DNA from: Magicicada septendecula
Lineage: Eukaryota; Arthropoda; Insecta; Hemiptera; Cicadidae
Direction: 5' to 3'
DNA length: 64,000 nucleotides
NCBI GenBank assembly: GCA_034769895.1
Contig: CM068367.1
Span: forward strand, 350,239,111-350,303,110
Shown here: positions 24,584 to 37,698 of the stretch, piece after piece
How the letters are laid out: every line of letters starts with the position of its first letter
How positions within the stretch are numbered: position 1 is the first letter of the stretch
Notes under the pieces: model-generated
Told to the model about the DNA's origin: nothing
Databases searched by the model: none
What the model saw: only the letters and a program-made list of their open reading frames with translations
Position numbers and translations under genes: made by a program

Positions 24584-24639
24584 GGGATGTACGTGAAGTA
24601 TCTTTATTACCTTAAAAATTAGGTACCTTAGTGATGAGT

Positions 24640-25060
24640 ACTATTAGTGGTGAGTACTATACAAACCTACTGCACCTTTTAAATGACACAATCAAGAAAA
24701 AAATGGCCACATTTTGCAGAAAAGAAAGTGCTGTTTCACCAAGACAATGCACCATCTCACATGTCAATTGTTGCAATGGCTAAAATCAAAGAACAGCTAA
24801 AGTTTGAATTGCTTCCTCACCCGCCATACTCACCCAATTTAGCCCCGAGTGACTTCAAACTCTTTTCTAACCTCAAAAAAATGGTTTGGTGGAATAAGAT
24901 TTACTGACAATAATCAAGTCACCGATACTGTAAATGCCTACTTTTAGACCTTGACAAATCGGCTTATCAGTCTGGAAAAAGTGTATAAAGCTAAATAGAG
25001 ATTATGTTGAGAAATAAATGATAAATGCAAATTAATCCAAAAATGTATCGTCACCATGAC
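24640..25060 (+). pseudogene. Mariner transposase C-terminal relic
   Basis: Pieces of a DD34D mariner transposase appear in two frames: YYTNLLHLLND, then VLFHQDNAPSHMS (second catalytic Asp) and LLPHPPYSPNLAPSDFKLF (third), then RFTDNNQVTDTVNAYF. Frame changes near 24690 and 24895 and a stop make it non-functional. The N-terminal half is absent. Confidence 0.88.
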
Positions 25061-25074
25061 TTCTCACCCTACCC

Positions 25075-25420
25075 TTGTATTTCTTCTCCAGTTTCATCTT
25101 AATCACTGTTTTGAACAGTCTGTCAACAGCATTAAGTGCACGCAATGGTCTGACAATATTATTTCATCTGGTGGCTTTTATCCTTCTAAAATCAACATGA
25201 GTCTGCTGTCTTCCTTTCCAATAGAAATTTTGGGGACATCAGCAAAGAATTCGTCATGTCCAGTAGTTCACTTCCACCATTTAATACTTCTTTTCTAGTC
25301 TTTGGTGACATACTGTCTAGTCCAGACGCTCTGCTCCTTTTCATATTTCCCAGTAACATACTTAGCTCTTCTAGAGCCATGGGTTCCACATCATCAACTA
25401 TTTCAGTGTCCAGTTACCAG
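25075..25420 (-). pseudogene. Non-LTR retrotransposon (LINE) RT fragment
   Basis: The minus strand reads a fragment of a LINE reverse transcriptase: ALEELSMLLGNMKRSRASGL (the region before the first RT block), then, in another frame, a region resembling RPLRALNAVDRLFKTVI. No catalytic FADD box is within the fragment, and both ends are missing. The clade cannot be assigned. Confidence 0.65.
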
Positions 25421-26769
25421 TGTTCTCGGGGAAAGCAACTGTGTGATCTGATTCTTCCTTTCCATAGGACACCATACCATGAGCAAAACAACCAGCGACA
25501 ATTCCACTAATAAACATGATTTTTACTAAAACTGTTTTATTGTTCTTATGATTCCAGCCTATGTGTAAGAATTTTTTAACAATATGTAACAGTATATAAA
25601 GGCCCAAAACCTTAATTATGGGATCTGAGGTTATTTTTAATGTTTTATTGTATAACAGTTAACTACAGAATGGTTAGGTCCATTGTCCCTCTGTAAAAAG
25701 GGACAACGCATATTCGGTGAGAGTAGTACAATGCCAAGATCACCATTGGACGAGCACAAGCCGGTAGAGGTAATGGCGGTGTATATGATGACGGACTATA
25801 AATAAGAATTGTGATTGGGTTATAAAGCTGTTTCGTCATAAACAAAAGACAAGGACACATGAACCACAACGTATGTAACGAGGCGTTGTCCCATTAAACA
25901 AAAGACGATGACGTCAAATGCACTAACACAAGCGCAAATTTGCATATTCCTCTTTCTCAGTTCGACGCAGCACTCCAAAGGGTCAGCAGCGATGTATCGC
26001 TATCTGGTCAGTTTTTCAACAAAAGTTTAAAATAACTATTATCTAAAATCAAAATGTGATAGTGGAGCGGTAGAGGGCTCAAGTTTTATTAACAGTAAAA
26101 ACATCAAATGTAGAATCAGTGCACAATGTATTAAAACGAGAAATATGAGGCGAACACCGGCCATACTCCTGGAGAACAGCCAACACCAGTGAGGGATCAA
26201 CTCTGTCCATGTTTAGAGAAGTTAAACCATTATCACCTTTTTCTTAATAATGAGCTCATTAACTGATACTAGCTAAATTTGATCAATGTATTTGAAATAG
26301 GGAGAATGAATGTGAGTACGAGTGAGTGAACGCATGGTCATGATTATATATGCAAAGGGCATTGGTTTGTGTATCTGTTAATATACGATTCATTACATAA
26401 TTAGAGCTGCAGCCAAAAGTAAAAATTTATAAGAATAGTAACAAGATTCACTATGATGAAAATATTATGACTGAATAGGGTTTGAATAAAAATAGCCACC
26501 ATTTTGTTTTTACAATTGTATGTGACGCCATTTTGGGGCATTACTCCATATATATGTTTATTTTGTTCCGACAATAAAAAAATCAAGTGATTACACTCAG
26601 TTAACTATCAGTGTTATTATTTCTATCACCTTTTTGAATCTGAATCTCGCCGAGAATGAACCCTGGCCCCTTAGAGAGATTTACAGTAGAAAGAAATCAC
26701 GTGCTCCCACATACATGGAATTGGTAAGTACACGTGTTTACCATATAACAGTAAATATTATATGTATAT

Positions 26770-29567
26770 TGTAACGAGTATTTTGGGTCGTACCTGTCAA
26801 AATGTATCACACTTGTTTATTTTGTGTATTAGTGTGAATGTAGTGTGTTTGCCTCACACTGGTCGTTACATAAATCGACGTCACTACTGGAGTCCGTAGC
26901 GTTGTCAATGTTACCAGTACAACCTACCTGTTAGTTCATAGGGATTGTTATTCCCGGGTGGCGCCAAATTGTTTCTGTTAAAACAATTAAAATATTTAAA
27001 TTCTAAGATAATACGTGGTATTAGCATGGACAGCTGTGGCGTTCGAATTGTTCCCACTGCTATACAGGTTGTCGACTCGGCCACTCGTGATGAGCGCTAG
27101 TTGGCTGTTGCTTAAAACTTTGCTAACACACATATATTCTACAAAATCCTATGAAATAACAAGATAATAATGTTCTGTACTGTGTTTTTTAATATAAATT
27201 TGGTCATCAATAAATATGACAAATGAATTATAAATAATTTTATAACATTCGGCTCCGGCTTAGAGCTTGAAACACAAAATATCTCAGAGTTGGCAAAATT
27301 GATTCAAAATTGTAAAAGTTTATACAATTTGTTCGGTAGTGTCGTATTTCTGTTACAAAATTTGTGCTCTCAAATAAGGTTATATTTAGTTTAATAAAAT
27401 GTTTTTTAAATAAGGGAATTATGCATTTACCTTTGAAAGAAAATACTACTTTTTAAATAGTGAGAAATTTTATCATTTGAACAATAATTTAAGTAATTTG
27501 GGGTTTTGGGATTAAGGAATTTATTCAGTACTTATCAGTTCATATGTTGAAATGTCGTCATCAGGATAGTCGTATGTTCTTCGAATTTGGGCTGGTTTTA
27601 AACTTCTAACATCTTCTTCAATCTGGTCTTGGGTTTTTCTTTAATTAATTTAGTTAATTTGGTTCCTGGACATCATAAATTCTTTATAGATCGACGTCTA
27701 TTCATTTTGGGTCATCTTGGTTCACTGATTCGACTTTTTGTAACTGTTTAAATTAAAATTTCAATCGTTCCAATTTTGCGTGCCGCTTACCCACGCGTCG
27801 TTTTTCAGAGTCTCCATAATTTAACGGAAAATAAGCCCTCAACGTCTCGTTGTCATAGTAACCATAATTCGATGATTGGTTAATTACTCCTTTAAGACAT
27901 TGTTAAAATATTTGAATTTTTATTCAAATTTATTAAGTATTTTCCTAATGGTTTTATTCCTTTATAATTCCTTTGGGATAATAAATGACATCACTATTAT
28001 TTTTCTTTCCTTTCAAAGTTTACAATGATACCTCATAAGGTCATATTCTGTTATACATTAACTATAGTCTAATTATTTGACATTTAATAAATAACATATC
28101 TTTCTTATATTAAACTATTACAATGATATTTCTGTGTAAAAATAACTGATATATAACTATAAAATAACTGTCCATTCACTGGTCTTAGATTAGTAAGATT
28201 TCTTGTGAAATTGATACAATTTACATTTGAATGTCTTTGGCAGTTAAATGTTTACATAATCAAAATCAGCCATGATTGTTTTTTAGTGTATTTCTTTTTA
28301 AATTATTTTTTGAATTCAGCCTGATGGGCTTCACTTATTTGTTTGTGTTTTAACTACTATTCAACATACATTTTCATTACTCTTCCTTTAAAATATAATA
28401 ATTAGGTTTATGGACTGTAGGTTCCTTTCAGCCATATTCCTCTTTTAACATTGAACCGACTATTCTTTACAAGTCATGAGTTATTATTAGTTCTAACATT
28501 GATTTCTTTCTTGTGTTACAAACTAAAGTGATAAACATTGTCACTTTTCATAAAATTATGAAGGTTAATTCCCCTTTCAACATGGGGTGTTGTATTCTTT
28601 GCAATCTTAATTTTAATAACAAAACTTTAATTCTATTCTATCATACCATGTTAACACAAGTTATTTGTCTGGGCTTTCTCCCTGAATAATATCACAAGCT
28701 TCCCTTATATTAATTTGGACTACTATTTCTAATTACTTCTAGATATATTACTGTTTATAATATCACTCCAATCATTGGTTGTTTATCAATGTTTCACAGA
28801 GTGTCTGCTTACTTATCATTCTATTTTGAATGTTTCACATACACTTTCACTATTTTTTAGGGTATTTACACTTCACTTTGATTCACTGTTTTGTATTTAG
28901 TGTTATTTAATGGGTAATCCCTATACTTTCTCCTACCATTTCTCACTATTTTGTTTGAGTATGATATTTACTCTTAACAATATTAGGTTAGTTGTGTTTT
29001 GTTAAATCTAACCTTTCTGACTGGGTTAGTGTACTTTTCTTATATTACATTGCTTTACAATTGTATTGTCTTTAAAATGGGTACATAGGTTAAGTTAATG
29101 ATAATAATAATATTGGTTTCATTAATACATAATTATTCGAGGTTTATTGACCGTATTCTATCCTTAAGTATACTATCTTTCCCTTTTATATGTGTGTTAG
29201 TTTCCCCTTGGGTTTAACCTGTCTCCTCTTCATTCTTCCTCTTCTTCATCTTCATCATCTTCAATCGTCTTCATCTTCAGTAGTCTTCATCTTGGTTCGG
29301 TTCTCCTCTTCATTCTTCCTCTGATTCTTCTCTCGTTAGTTCATTGTTTTGTCTATCATATTTTTCTTGAGTATGTTACGTGGTTCCCTTCTTTATGTTT
29401 ATGTTGTTGGCTCAATCACTTGGGTTGGGTAATATCGTTGTACGTCGTGTCAAAGTATTTACATTTTAATCTTTTTTTTAAACATTTTATTTTATATGAA
29501 GTATTTTTATATCAAGAATTATCTTTTTTATCACTGGTACAGGATTTGGCTTAATTGTATCGTTACA
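26770..29567 (-). repeat. 3' LTR of element F (2,798 bp)
   Basis: Nearly identical to 34637-37591. At about 27306-27320 it has nine bases (ttgtaaaag) where the other LTR has about 160, which looks like a deletion repaired with filler DNA. TCTTCATC-rich microsatellite near 29240-29330 differs slightly in copy number. Confidence 0.94.
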
Positions 29568-29588
29568 TAATGCCTCTCCTCTAAAATT
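29568..29588 (-). other. Polypurine tract of element F
   Basis: On the minus strand AGAGGAGAGGCATTA lies directly before the LTR. Confidence 0.75.
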
Positions 29589-30427
29589 GATCATTTTAAT
29601 AAAACACTAGCATAGTTTTTTATGAAATTATCAGTTATAGATAACCTTTTTCCTCCTCTTCTTTGTTTGTTTCTCCATTTTTCATTTCTCTTCTTACTTA
29701 ATTCACTCCATTTTATTTGGATCTGTTTTTATTTATTTCCATTGGTGCATTTTCCCTCATACACAAATTTTTCCCTAACTTTTATACAGTAGTTGGTTTC
29801 TCCCATTACTACTCATTTTTCTGAGACTAGAGGCACATCTTCTCTACTCAGTTCATTTGGATTGCTGGACTTTTCAACAGTCAACTTAAATACCTTCTTT
29901 GTCAACTTGTGACTTAATAATAATAATATAATAATATACTTTGGGATTGTCCACCTTGTGGTTTGTTTTTAGATCACTTTGTCATTACTACTCATTCTTC
30001 CTTCCGCTATACCTTAACTATACACTATCATCTACTTATACACTTGGTTGTTTTTATCTTTATTTATATGTTAATTTCATCATATCTCACTTTTCATTAT
30101 TTTATTTTCAATGCCCGTTGTGATCATTTTAATTGTCTTAGACATTTTTTTTTGTTTTCTTAGTCATTTAGCAGGATTCTGCTTTAGCCATATTTGTATA
30201 TTTGTTTTATACATAATCTCCCTCTCCTTGTACCAGGTATAATTTTATTTTTTTTTCTTATAATACTTTTGTTCAGTATGATTTCAAGTATTTATCTCAG
30301 TAATTTGAGCTTGATTTTATTTTTGTTTATTTTATTCGGTATTCAACATCATTTTTGATAATTCTTTGGTAAGTTAATTGTCTTACCTTAAAGGAATGTT
30401 TGTAGCGTATTCCTTCTTAGCTATTTT
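29589..30427. other. Non-coding internal sequence of element F
   Basis: T-rich on the plus strand, with only short chance frames. This is where pol would be expected in an autonomous element; none is visible here or at 31641-32262. Confidence 0.7.
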
Positions 30428-31640
30428 ACTTCCATATTCCTTAAGGAATGGAAGTATGGTGATGGCAAAAAAAATCGTGTTCGAGATTATTGCAGATTCT
30501 GATTCTACTACACTCAAAACATGAAAAAAAGTCGTTTTCCGAAAAGTGTCTGTGTGTGTGTGTCTGTCTGTCTGTGTGTCTGTGTGTCTGTCTGTAATTT
30601 TTTTTCTATGGCAAACGATAACTGCCGCAAATTCAAACAGAATCAAATAATTTTTTGCATACAGCCCTGATTTGTAGAGTACTCAAGACCTATTGTTTTT
30701 GGTGAAGATCGGTTGAGGGAAAGAGGTAGTTTACCTGCAACAGTTTTTTTTTATCAATGGAAATTTTTTTTTTTTGGCAAACGATAACAGCCGCAAATTC
30801 AAACAGAATCAAATAATGTTTCGCATACAGCCCTGAATTGTAGAGTTCTCAAGACCTATTGTTTTTGGTGAAGATCGGTTAAGGGAAAGGGGTAGTTTAC
30901 CTGTAACGTTTTATGTTTTAACAAGGGTATTTCCTATGGCAAACGATAACAGCCGCAAATTCAAACAGAATCAAACGATTATTTGCATACAGCCCTAAAT
31001 TGTAGAGTTCTCAAGACCTATTGTTTTTGGTGAAGATCGGTTGAGGGAAAGGGGTAGTTTACCTGCAACTTTTTTTAACACGGGTATTTTCTATGGCAAA
31101 CGATAACAGCCGTAAATTCAAACAGAATCAAATAATGTTTTGCATACAGCCCTGATTTGTAGAGTACTCAAGACCTATTGTTTTTGGTGAAGATCGGTTG
31201 AGGGGAAGGGGTAGTTTACCTGCAACGTTTTTTTATCAAGCGTATTTTCTATGGCAAACGATAACAGCCGCAAATTGAAACAGAATCAAATAATTTTTTG
31301 CATACGTCCCTGAATTGTAGAGGTCTCAATGACTTTCGATTTTGGTGAAGATCGGTTAAGGGGAAGGGGTAGTTTACCTGCAACCTTTTACGTTTTAACA
31401 AGAGTAAAGTACTTGAAAATTTATTTAAACTTTTTGAAACAATGGTAATTGTTAAAAATAAAATAATTTTGTTGCCAGGCAATAAAATTATAATTTTTTC
31501 ATTTTAATGTAATATAATATTTTTCATTTAATACAGCAATAAAAAGGCAGGTAAGACACAGCCTGGCTGTTTGGCTGAAAATGATTTTAAATATAAATCT
31601 TAGAATATGGAAGTCATGTATGGTTCTCCATACCGATATT
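30428..31640 (-). mobile_element. Tandem-repeat (HINE-like) element, copy D
   Basis: The most compact complete copy, about 1.2 kb. Order: palindrome (acttccatattccttaagg), conserved block, GACA/AC microsatellite (30546-30597), five array units at 156-166 bp spacing, a unique segment (aaaattataattttttcat), and the hairpin end tatggttctccatacc. Flanks are T-rich, so a short TSD cannot be decided. It lies in the non-coding interior of element F. Confidence 0.88.
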
Positions 31641-32262
31641 TTTGTTTTGTTTTAATTATAATTGTAAGTTTGTGCTTCTTACATTTTTATTATATAGGAA
31701 TGTGTGTAACTTATTCCTTATTATCTCACTTTTTACTTCGTACTTCATATATCAATCTTTTGTTATATTGTAAACTGATTTAAATTGAAAGGAATTTGTG
31801 TAACTGTTTCCTTTGTTTTTTTTTCTCATTATTATCTACTTATATTAATTCTTTTTATTGTTCCGCATATATCATCTAAATAAGTTAGTAAGCTGCTCTT
31901 ACAATCTCTTTTGGAATTTTGAAATCTGTTTCATTTCACAATGGTTTTATTCTTCCTCGTAAAACTTTTTTATCGAAGTTTGGTTATAAACTCCCTTGAT
32001 TTTCCTTGTATTGATATTACTGATCTGGTAAGTATTATTACCATTATCTTTTGTGATGATATATGGATTATTATGATATACATAATTGTTCTATTCATTT
32101 TACTATATACCGGTCCTTGTTATTTATATTTTGTTAAGTTGACTTCTCCTTTTCTTTCCTTTATTATTTCCTTCTCTTGTTCGACTCTTTGTTATTATGC
32201 ACCTCTACTCCTTCAAGTGCTTGGTAGACACACTTATTCTGGATGATATTTTATTCAAGTCA
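31641..32262. other. Non-coding internal sequence of element F
   Basis: T-rich sequence between copy D and the end of gag. No domain recognised. Confidence 0.65.
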
Positions 32263-34588
32263 TCACCACCTTACCACATGTTGGGGCCATACCCTCTCTC
32301 CATAGCTTAAATCATCTTCTACATTACTTTCATTTCTGTGGTTATCAGGTAGTTCTTGGCTGGGTTCTGCCCTTATGCTGTTTACCTGAGCTGTCCGGGG
32401 TCCTTCGTCATTACTTGTCGTATCATGCAGTATTGAAAAACCCGGATTCTCATGGACTGTTACCCAATTTCCGCTATTATTTTGGTTGGTGTTGGGTTCC
32501 TGTCGGTGGTTATCTTCCCTGCGAGGTGGTTCATCGTTCCTACTCTCTGCTGGTGGATTATTATTGTTATTTGGTATGTGGTAACAGCAGTTAGGACGCC
32601 AGTTCGGGCTATATCTTCTTTGGTTATTCTGCCTTTGTCCACGGATGAAGTTTACCCGACGTCGATTGTCACTTCTATTTGGATTACCCCCGGGTCCCCG
32701 GTTGTACTGGTAATTGGGATGATACCGGTAGCCGTAGTAATTATGGTCATTGGGGTGACCGTTGGTACGTTGTTCAGGTTCCACTCCTCGGTAATTCTCA
32801 TTTGGTCGGTTATTATTATTTGGGCTGTTTCTATTATTGTTTTGATTTCCTGAGTGATGGTTCGGTTGACCTCTGTTACCAGGCTGATTATTCGGAGGGT
32901 GATGCTGATTATTTCCATTGAATGTTTGTTCTGCATTATTATCACTGTTATTTCGGCCCCAGTTATTCCGATTATTGCTTTGTGGATGATTGTATGGTCC
33001 ATGGAAATTAGTTGTATTGTTATGTTCATTCCACTTATTGTATCTTTGGTTTGTGATCCTGTTTTTTCGATACTGGTTATCGTTCTCCAGGTCCTCCAAT
33101 AGACTAACCATTCCTTGAATTGTTTTAATTTGCCCTTGTCTTCTGGCCTTCTGGATGGCTTCGTAATGATAACCCAGTTGTATTACCAACGACTCCTCGG
33201 GTATCTTGAGTTCCAAATTTCTGGCTAAGCATACTTTTCCCAGAAAGTAAGAGGTTAACGTGTGTCCTCCTTGTGTCTCGTACCTTCCGTTACTGATGTC
33301 ATTGCGGACCACATTCTGTGTTGATTCGGACCAATACTTCTCCCTGAACTGTTTCTTGGAACTCTTGGGTATCATTGATCTCAGGTCGTGTGGCCGTCCA
33401 CCAATTGTCATGGGTGTCACGGAACATTTCATCGATCATACTTCTCACACTGGACCACCTGGTTTCTCTGTTCTTCTCTATCAGCTCTTCTACTCGTTTG
33501 AGGAATTCTATCGGGTTTCTCCGGTAGCTACGAAAATTAATCATTTCTCGATTTTCACTAGTTATGAATTGTGTGTGATTATATGGTTTTTCTCTTAATG
33601 CATCTAATTCTTCCTGCATCTGTTTCTCTCGTGTGCTGATCGCCTGGATTTTTTCTCTGTTTTCTCGGGTCAGTCCGTCTATTTTATCTATGACGGTGTA
33701 TACTTTTTCCACCCGATTGTTTACATCCAGTTGTAGCTCTTGGTGCCTCTCCTCCAGTTCCTTGACCACCTCCTGTTTGTTCTTCTGGCACCCTTCAGTA
33801 AGGACTTGGTAGAATTCCGTCGCTCTCAATTTACCTTTCTCCTCAACGTTACTAATTTTACTATTTAATTCTTCTCTGATTTGTATCACTGTTTCGTTGG
33901 TCTCCGTTACCGTTTGTCGGATCTCTTCTCGACATTCGACTAGTTGTTGCTTCCATTCCTCCTTGGTTTTCTTACTTTCTTCCTCGATTTTCCGTTGGAG
34001 AATATCATGATTATTTTCCATCTTTTTATTTACTACCTCCAGATCCTTCTTGATCTGTTTCTTCAGCTCTTCACTCTTCTTTTCCAATGCCTCCTGACTT
34101 TCATGTATCACCTTCATTTGCTTCTTCAATTCTTCACTGTTTTGTTCCAGTTTTTTATTCCAGAATTCCCTGTCTTCTTTTCTTCCCTCTTGCAGTGATT
34201 CTAATTTTTTATTCAACTCTTCCTTGTCTTCTTTTCTTCCCTCTTGCAGTGACTCTAATTTATCATTCAATTTCTTTGAAGCTTCCCTTGTTTCTTCCTG
34301 GTTCCTGTTCATTTGTCCAAATTGTTCCATCATGAATTTCATCATGCTATCTAAATTCGTTTCTTCTGTTGGTCTGATTGGTTCGTTATTTACCATGACT
34401 TCTGCTTCTATTTCCGGTTCAGGTGGATTGGGATTTTCCATTTGGTCCTCCTGTGGGTTTTCTTCTGACAATTCTCCAGTCGTTTCCTCCACTTCTACTT
34501 CCTCAACTTCCTCCATTTCTTCTGGGTTTCCTTCTTGGTTTGGTGCTTCCTTCCCTTTACGCCTCGTAACCATACCGTGTCTATTCAT
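32263..34588 (-). pseudogene. Gag-like protein of element F, one frame change
   Basis: Begins at the ATG at 34588, only 25 bases after the PBS. The first part (to 33299) has an acidic N-terminus and a long Lys/Glu-rich coiled coil containing repeats of KLESLQEGRKED. A capsid-like segment follows (NPIEFLKRVEELI, then in the second frame FREKYWSESTQ). The second part (33432-32263) ends in an Asn/Pro/Arg/Gln-rich low-complexity tail of about 200 residues with no CCHC zinc knuckle, so RNA binding may rely on the basic tail. A one-base frame change in the overlap near 33345-33365 splits the gene inside the capsid-like part, which argues for a lesion or sequencing error and not programmed frameshifting. 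Confidence 0.85.
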
Positions 34589-34613
34589 GATCGCCGCTAG
34601 TTAGTCTTCCTAG

Positions 34614-34633
34614 CCTCACGTTGCTGGTCGCCA
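34614..34633 (-). other. Primer-binding site of element F
   Basis: Three bases after the 5' LTR the minus strand reads TGGCGACCAGCAACGTGAGG. The TGGCGACC start resembles PBSs assigned to tRNA-Arg in some insect elements; the tRNA is not proven. Confidence 0.75.
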
Positions 34634-34636
34634 ATA

Positions 34637-37591
34637 TGTAACGAGTATTTTGGGTCGTACCTGTCAAAATGTATCACACTTGTTTATTTTGTGTATTAGT
34701 GTGAATGTAGTGTGTTTGCCTCACACTGGTCGTTACATAAATCGACGTCACTACTGGAGTCCGTAGCGTTGTCAATGTTACCAGTACAACCTACCTGTTA
34801 GTTCATAGGGATTGTTATTCCCGGGTGGCGCCAAATTGTTTCTGTTAAAACAATTAAAATATTTAAATTCTAAGATAATACGTGGTATTAGCATGGACAG
34901 CTGTGGCGTTCGAATTGTTCCCGCTGCTATACAGGTTGTCGACTCGGCCACTCGTGATGAGCGCTAGTTGGCTGTTGCTTAAAACTTTGCTAACACACAT
35001 ATATTCTACAAAATCCTATGAAATAACAAGATAATAATGTTCTGTACTGTGTTTTTTAATATAAATTTGGTCATCAATAAATATGACAAATGAATTATAA
35101 ATAATTTTATAACATTCGGCTCCGGCTTAGAGCTTGAAACACAAAATATCTCAGAGTTGGCAAAATTGATTCAAAACATAATCGTTGCCGAAAATGGCTT
35201 CAGTCACATTTAATAGATTACTATGTTTAAAATCTGGAGTTCTTTTGATCACAAAATAAGACATAAACGTTGGTTACATTAAAAAAGTACACTACCATAC
35301 CTTATACGTACTTAGAAGTTATAATGTGTTTATACAATTTGTTCGGTAGTGTCGTATTTCTGTTACAAAATTTGTGCTCTCAAATAAGGTTATATTTAGT
35401 TTAATAAAATGTTTTTTAAATAAGGGAATTATGCATTTACCTTTGAAAGAAAATACTACTTTTTAAATAGTGAGAAATTTTATCATTTGAACAATAATTT
35501 AAGTAATTTGGGGTTTTGGGATTAAGGAATTTATTCAGTACTTATCAGTTCATATGTTGAAATGTCGTCATCAGGATAGTCGTATGTTCTTCGAATTTGG
35601 GCTGGTTTTAAACTTCTAACATCTTCTTCAATCTGGTCTTGGGTTTTTCTTTAATTAATTTAGTTAATTTGGTTCCTGGACATCATAAATTCTTTATAGA
35701 TCGACGTCTATTCATTTTGGGTCATCTTGGTTCACTGATTCGACTTTTTGTAACTGTTTAAATTAAAATTTCAATCGTTCCAATTTTGCGTGCCGCTTAC
35801 CCACGCGTCGTTTTTCAGAGTCTCCATAATTTAACGGAAAATAAGCCCTCAACGTCTCGTTGTCATAGTAACCATAATTCGATGATTGGTTAATTACTCC
35901 TTTAAGACATTGTTAAAATATTTGAATTTTTATTCAAATTTATTAAGTATTTTCCTAATGGTTTTATTCCTTTATAATTCCTTTGGGATAATAAATGACA
36001 TCACTATTATTTTTCTTTCCTTTCAAAGTTTACAATGATACCTCATAAGGTCATATTCTGTTATACATTAACTATAGTCTAATTATTTGACATTTAATAA
36101 ATAACATATCTTTCTTATATTAAACTATTACAATGATATTTCTGTGTAAAAATAACTGATATATAACTATAAAATAACTGTCCATTCACTGGTCTTAGAT
36201 TAGTAAGATTTCTTGTGAAATTGATACAATTTACATTTGAATGTCTTTGGCAGTTAAATGTTTACATAATCAAAATCAGCCATGATTGTTTTTTAGTGTA
36301 TTTCTTTTTAAATTATTTTTTGAATTCAGCCTGATGGGCTTCACTTATTTGTTTGTGTTTTAACTACTATTCAACATACATTTTCATTACTCTTCCTTTA
36401 AAATATAATAATTAGGTTTATGGACTGTAGGTTCCTTTCAGCCATATTCCTCTTTTAACATTGAACCGACTATTCTTTACAAGTCATGAGTTATTATTAG
36501 TTCTAACATTGATTTCTTTCTTGTGTTACAAACTAAAGTGATAAACATTGTCACTTTTCATAAAATTATGAAGGTTAATTCCCCTTTCAACATGGGGTGT
36601 TGTATTCTTTGCAATCTTAATTTTAATAACAAAACTTTAATTCTATTCTATCATACCATGTTAACACAAGTTATTTGTCTGGGCTTTCTCCCTGAATAAT
36701 ATCACAAGCTTCCCTTATATTAATTTGGACTACTATTTCTAATTACTTCTAGATATATTACTGTTTATAATATCACTCCAATCATTGGTTGTTTATCAAT
36801 GTTTCACAGAGTGTCTGCTTACTTATCATTCTATTTTGAATGTTTCACATACACTTTCACTATTTTTTAGGGTATTTACACTTCACTTTGATTCACTGTT
36901 TTGTATTTAGTGTTATTTAATGGGTAATCCCTATACTTTCTCCTACCATTTCTCACTATTTTGTTTGAGTATGATATTTACTCTTAACAATATTAGGTTA
37001 GTTGTGTTTTGTTAAATCTAACCTTTCTGACTGGGTTAGTACTTTTCTTATATTACATTGCTTTACAATTGTATTGTCTTTAAAATGGGTACATAGGTTA
37101 AGTTAATGATAATAATAATATTGGTTTCATTAATACATAATTATTCGAGGTTTATTGACCGTATTCTATCCTTAAGTATACTATCTTTCCCTTTTATATG
37201 TGTGTTAGTTTCCCCTTGGGTTTAACCTGTCTCCTCTTCATTCTTCCTCTTCTTCATCTTCATCATCTTCAATAGTCTTCATCTTCAATCGTCTTCATCT
37301 TCAGTAGTCTTCATCTTGGTTCGGTTCTCCTCTTCATTCTTCCTCTGATTCTTCTCTCGTTAGTTCATTGTTTTGTCTATCATATTTTTCTTGAGTATGT
37401 TACGTGGTTCCCTTCTTTATGTTTATGTTGTTGGCTCAATCACTTGGGTTGGGTAATATCGTTGTACGTCGTGTCAAAGTATTTACATTTTAATCATTTT
37501 TTTAAACATTTTATTTTATATGAAGTATTTTTATATCAAGAATTATCTTTTTTATCACTGGTACGGGATTTGGCTTAATTGTATCGTTACA
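34637..37591 (-). repeat. 5' LTR of element F (2,955 bp)
   Basis: Partner of 26770-29567. Contains the roughly 160-bp block (about 35178-35332) missing from the other LTR. Right flank is the ATAT duplication of element E. Confidence 0.94.
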
Positions 37592-37623
37592 ATATAAATA
37601 TAAATATTTGTGTGTAAGAGTCC

Positions 37624-37663
37624 GTGAGTTAACAATTGACGCCCAGAACAAGGGACTTTATTA
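37624..37663 (+). repeat. PBS-like echo inside the end of the E LTR
   Basis: The LTR end contains gtgagttaacaattgacgcc followed by cagaacaagggacttta. This is closely matched 44 bases later by the true LTR end plus PBS (37668-37707: gagttaaca, then tggcccccgaacaacgg). The same echo is in the 3' LTR (48925-48964), so it is a fixed part of the LTR. Confidence 0.85.
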
Positions 37664-37680
37664 TTACGTGAGTTAACAAA

Positions 37681-37698
37681 TGGCCCCCGAACAACGGA
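37681..37698 (+). other. Primer-binding site of element E
   Basis: TGGCCCCCGAACAACGGA begins two bases after the LTR end (GAGTTAACA). The primer tRNA is not identified. Confidence 0.75.

Larger units (their letters stand above)
26770..37591 (-). mobile_element. LTR element F, gag-only with giant LTRs
   Basis: A 10.8-kb minus-strand element inserted in the 5' LTR of E with an ATAT TSD. LTRs begin TGTAACGA and end TCGTTACA, are 2.8-3.0 kb long and are nearly identical apart from one replaced block and a few small changes. The internal region (29568-34636) holds a PBS, a large gag-like gene, a tandem-repeat element (D) and AT-rich non-coding sequence. No pol domain is seen. It resembles a large retrotransposon derivative that keeps gag. 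Confidence 0.93.
25585..37678 (+). repeat. 5' LTR of element E, split by element F
   Basis: Present as 25585-26769 plus 37592-37678, matching 47714-48977. F is inserted with an ATAT duplication (26766-26769 and 37592-37595). Confidence 0.94.

Noticed and set aside
32452..32853. 133-codon plus-strand frame rich in Val/Ile
   Set aside because: Antisense shadow of the Asn/Arg-rich tail of the F gag-like gene.
33299..33432. Programmed ribosomal frameshift in F gag
   Set aside because: The frame change lies inside the capsid-like region with no slippery site or pol beyond it; a lesion or sequencing error is simpler.
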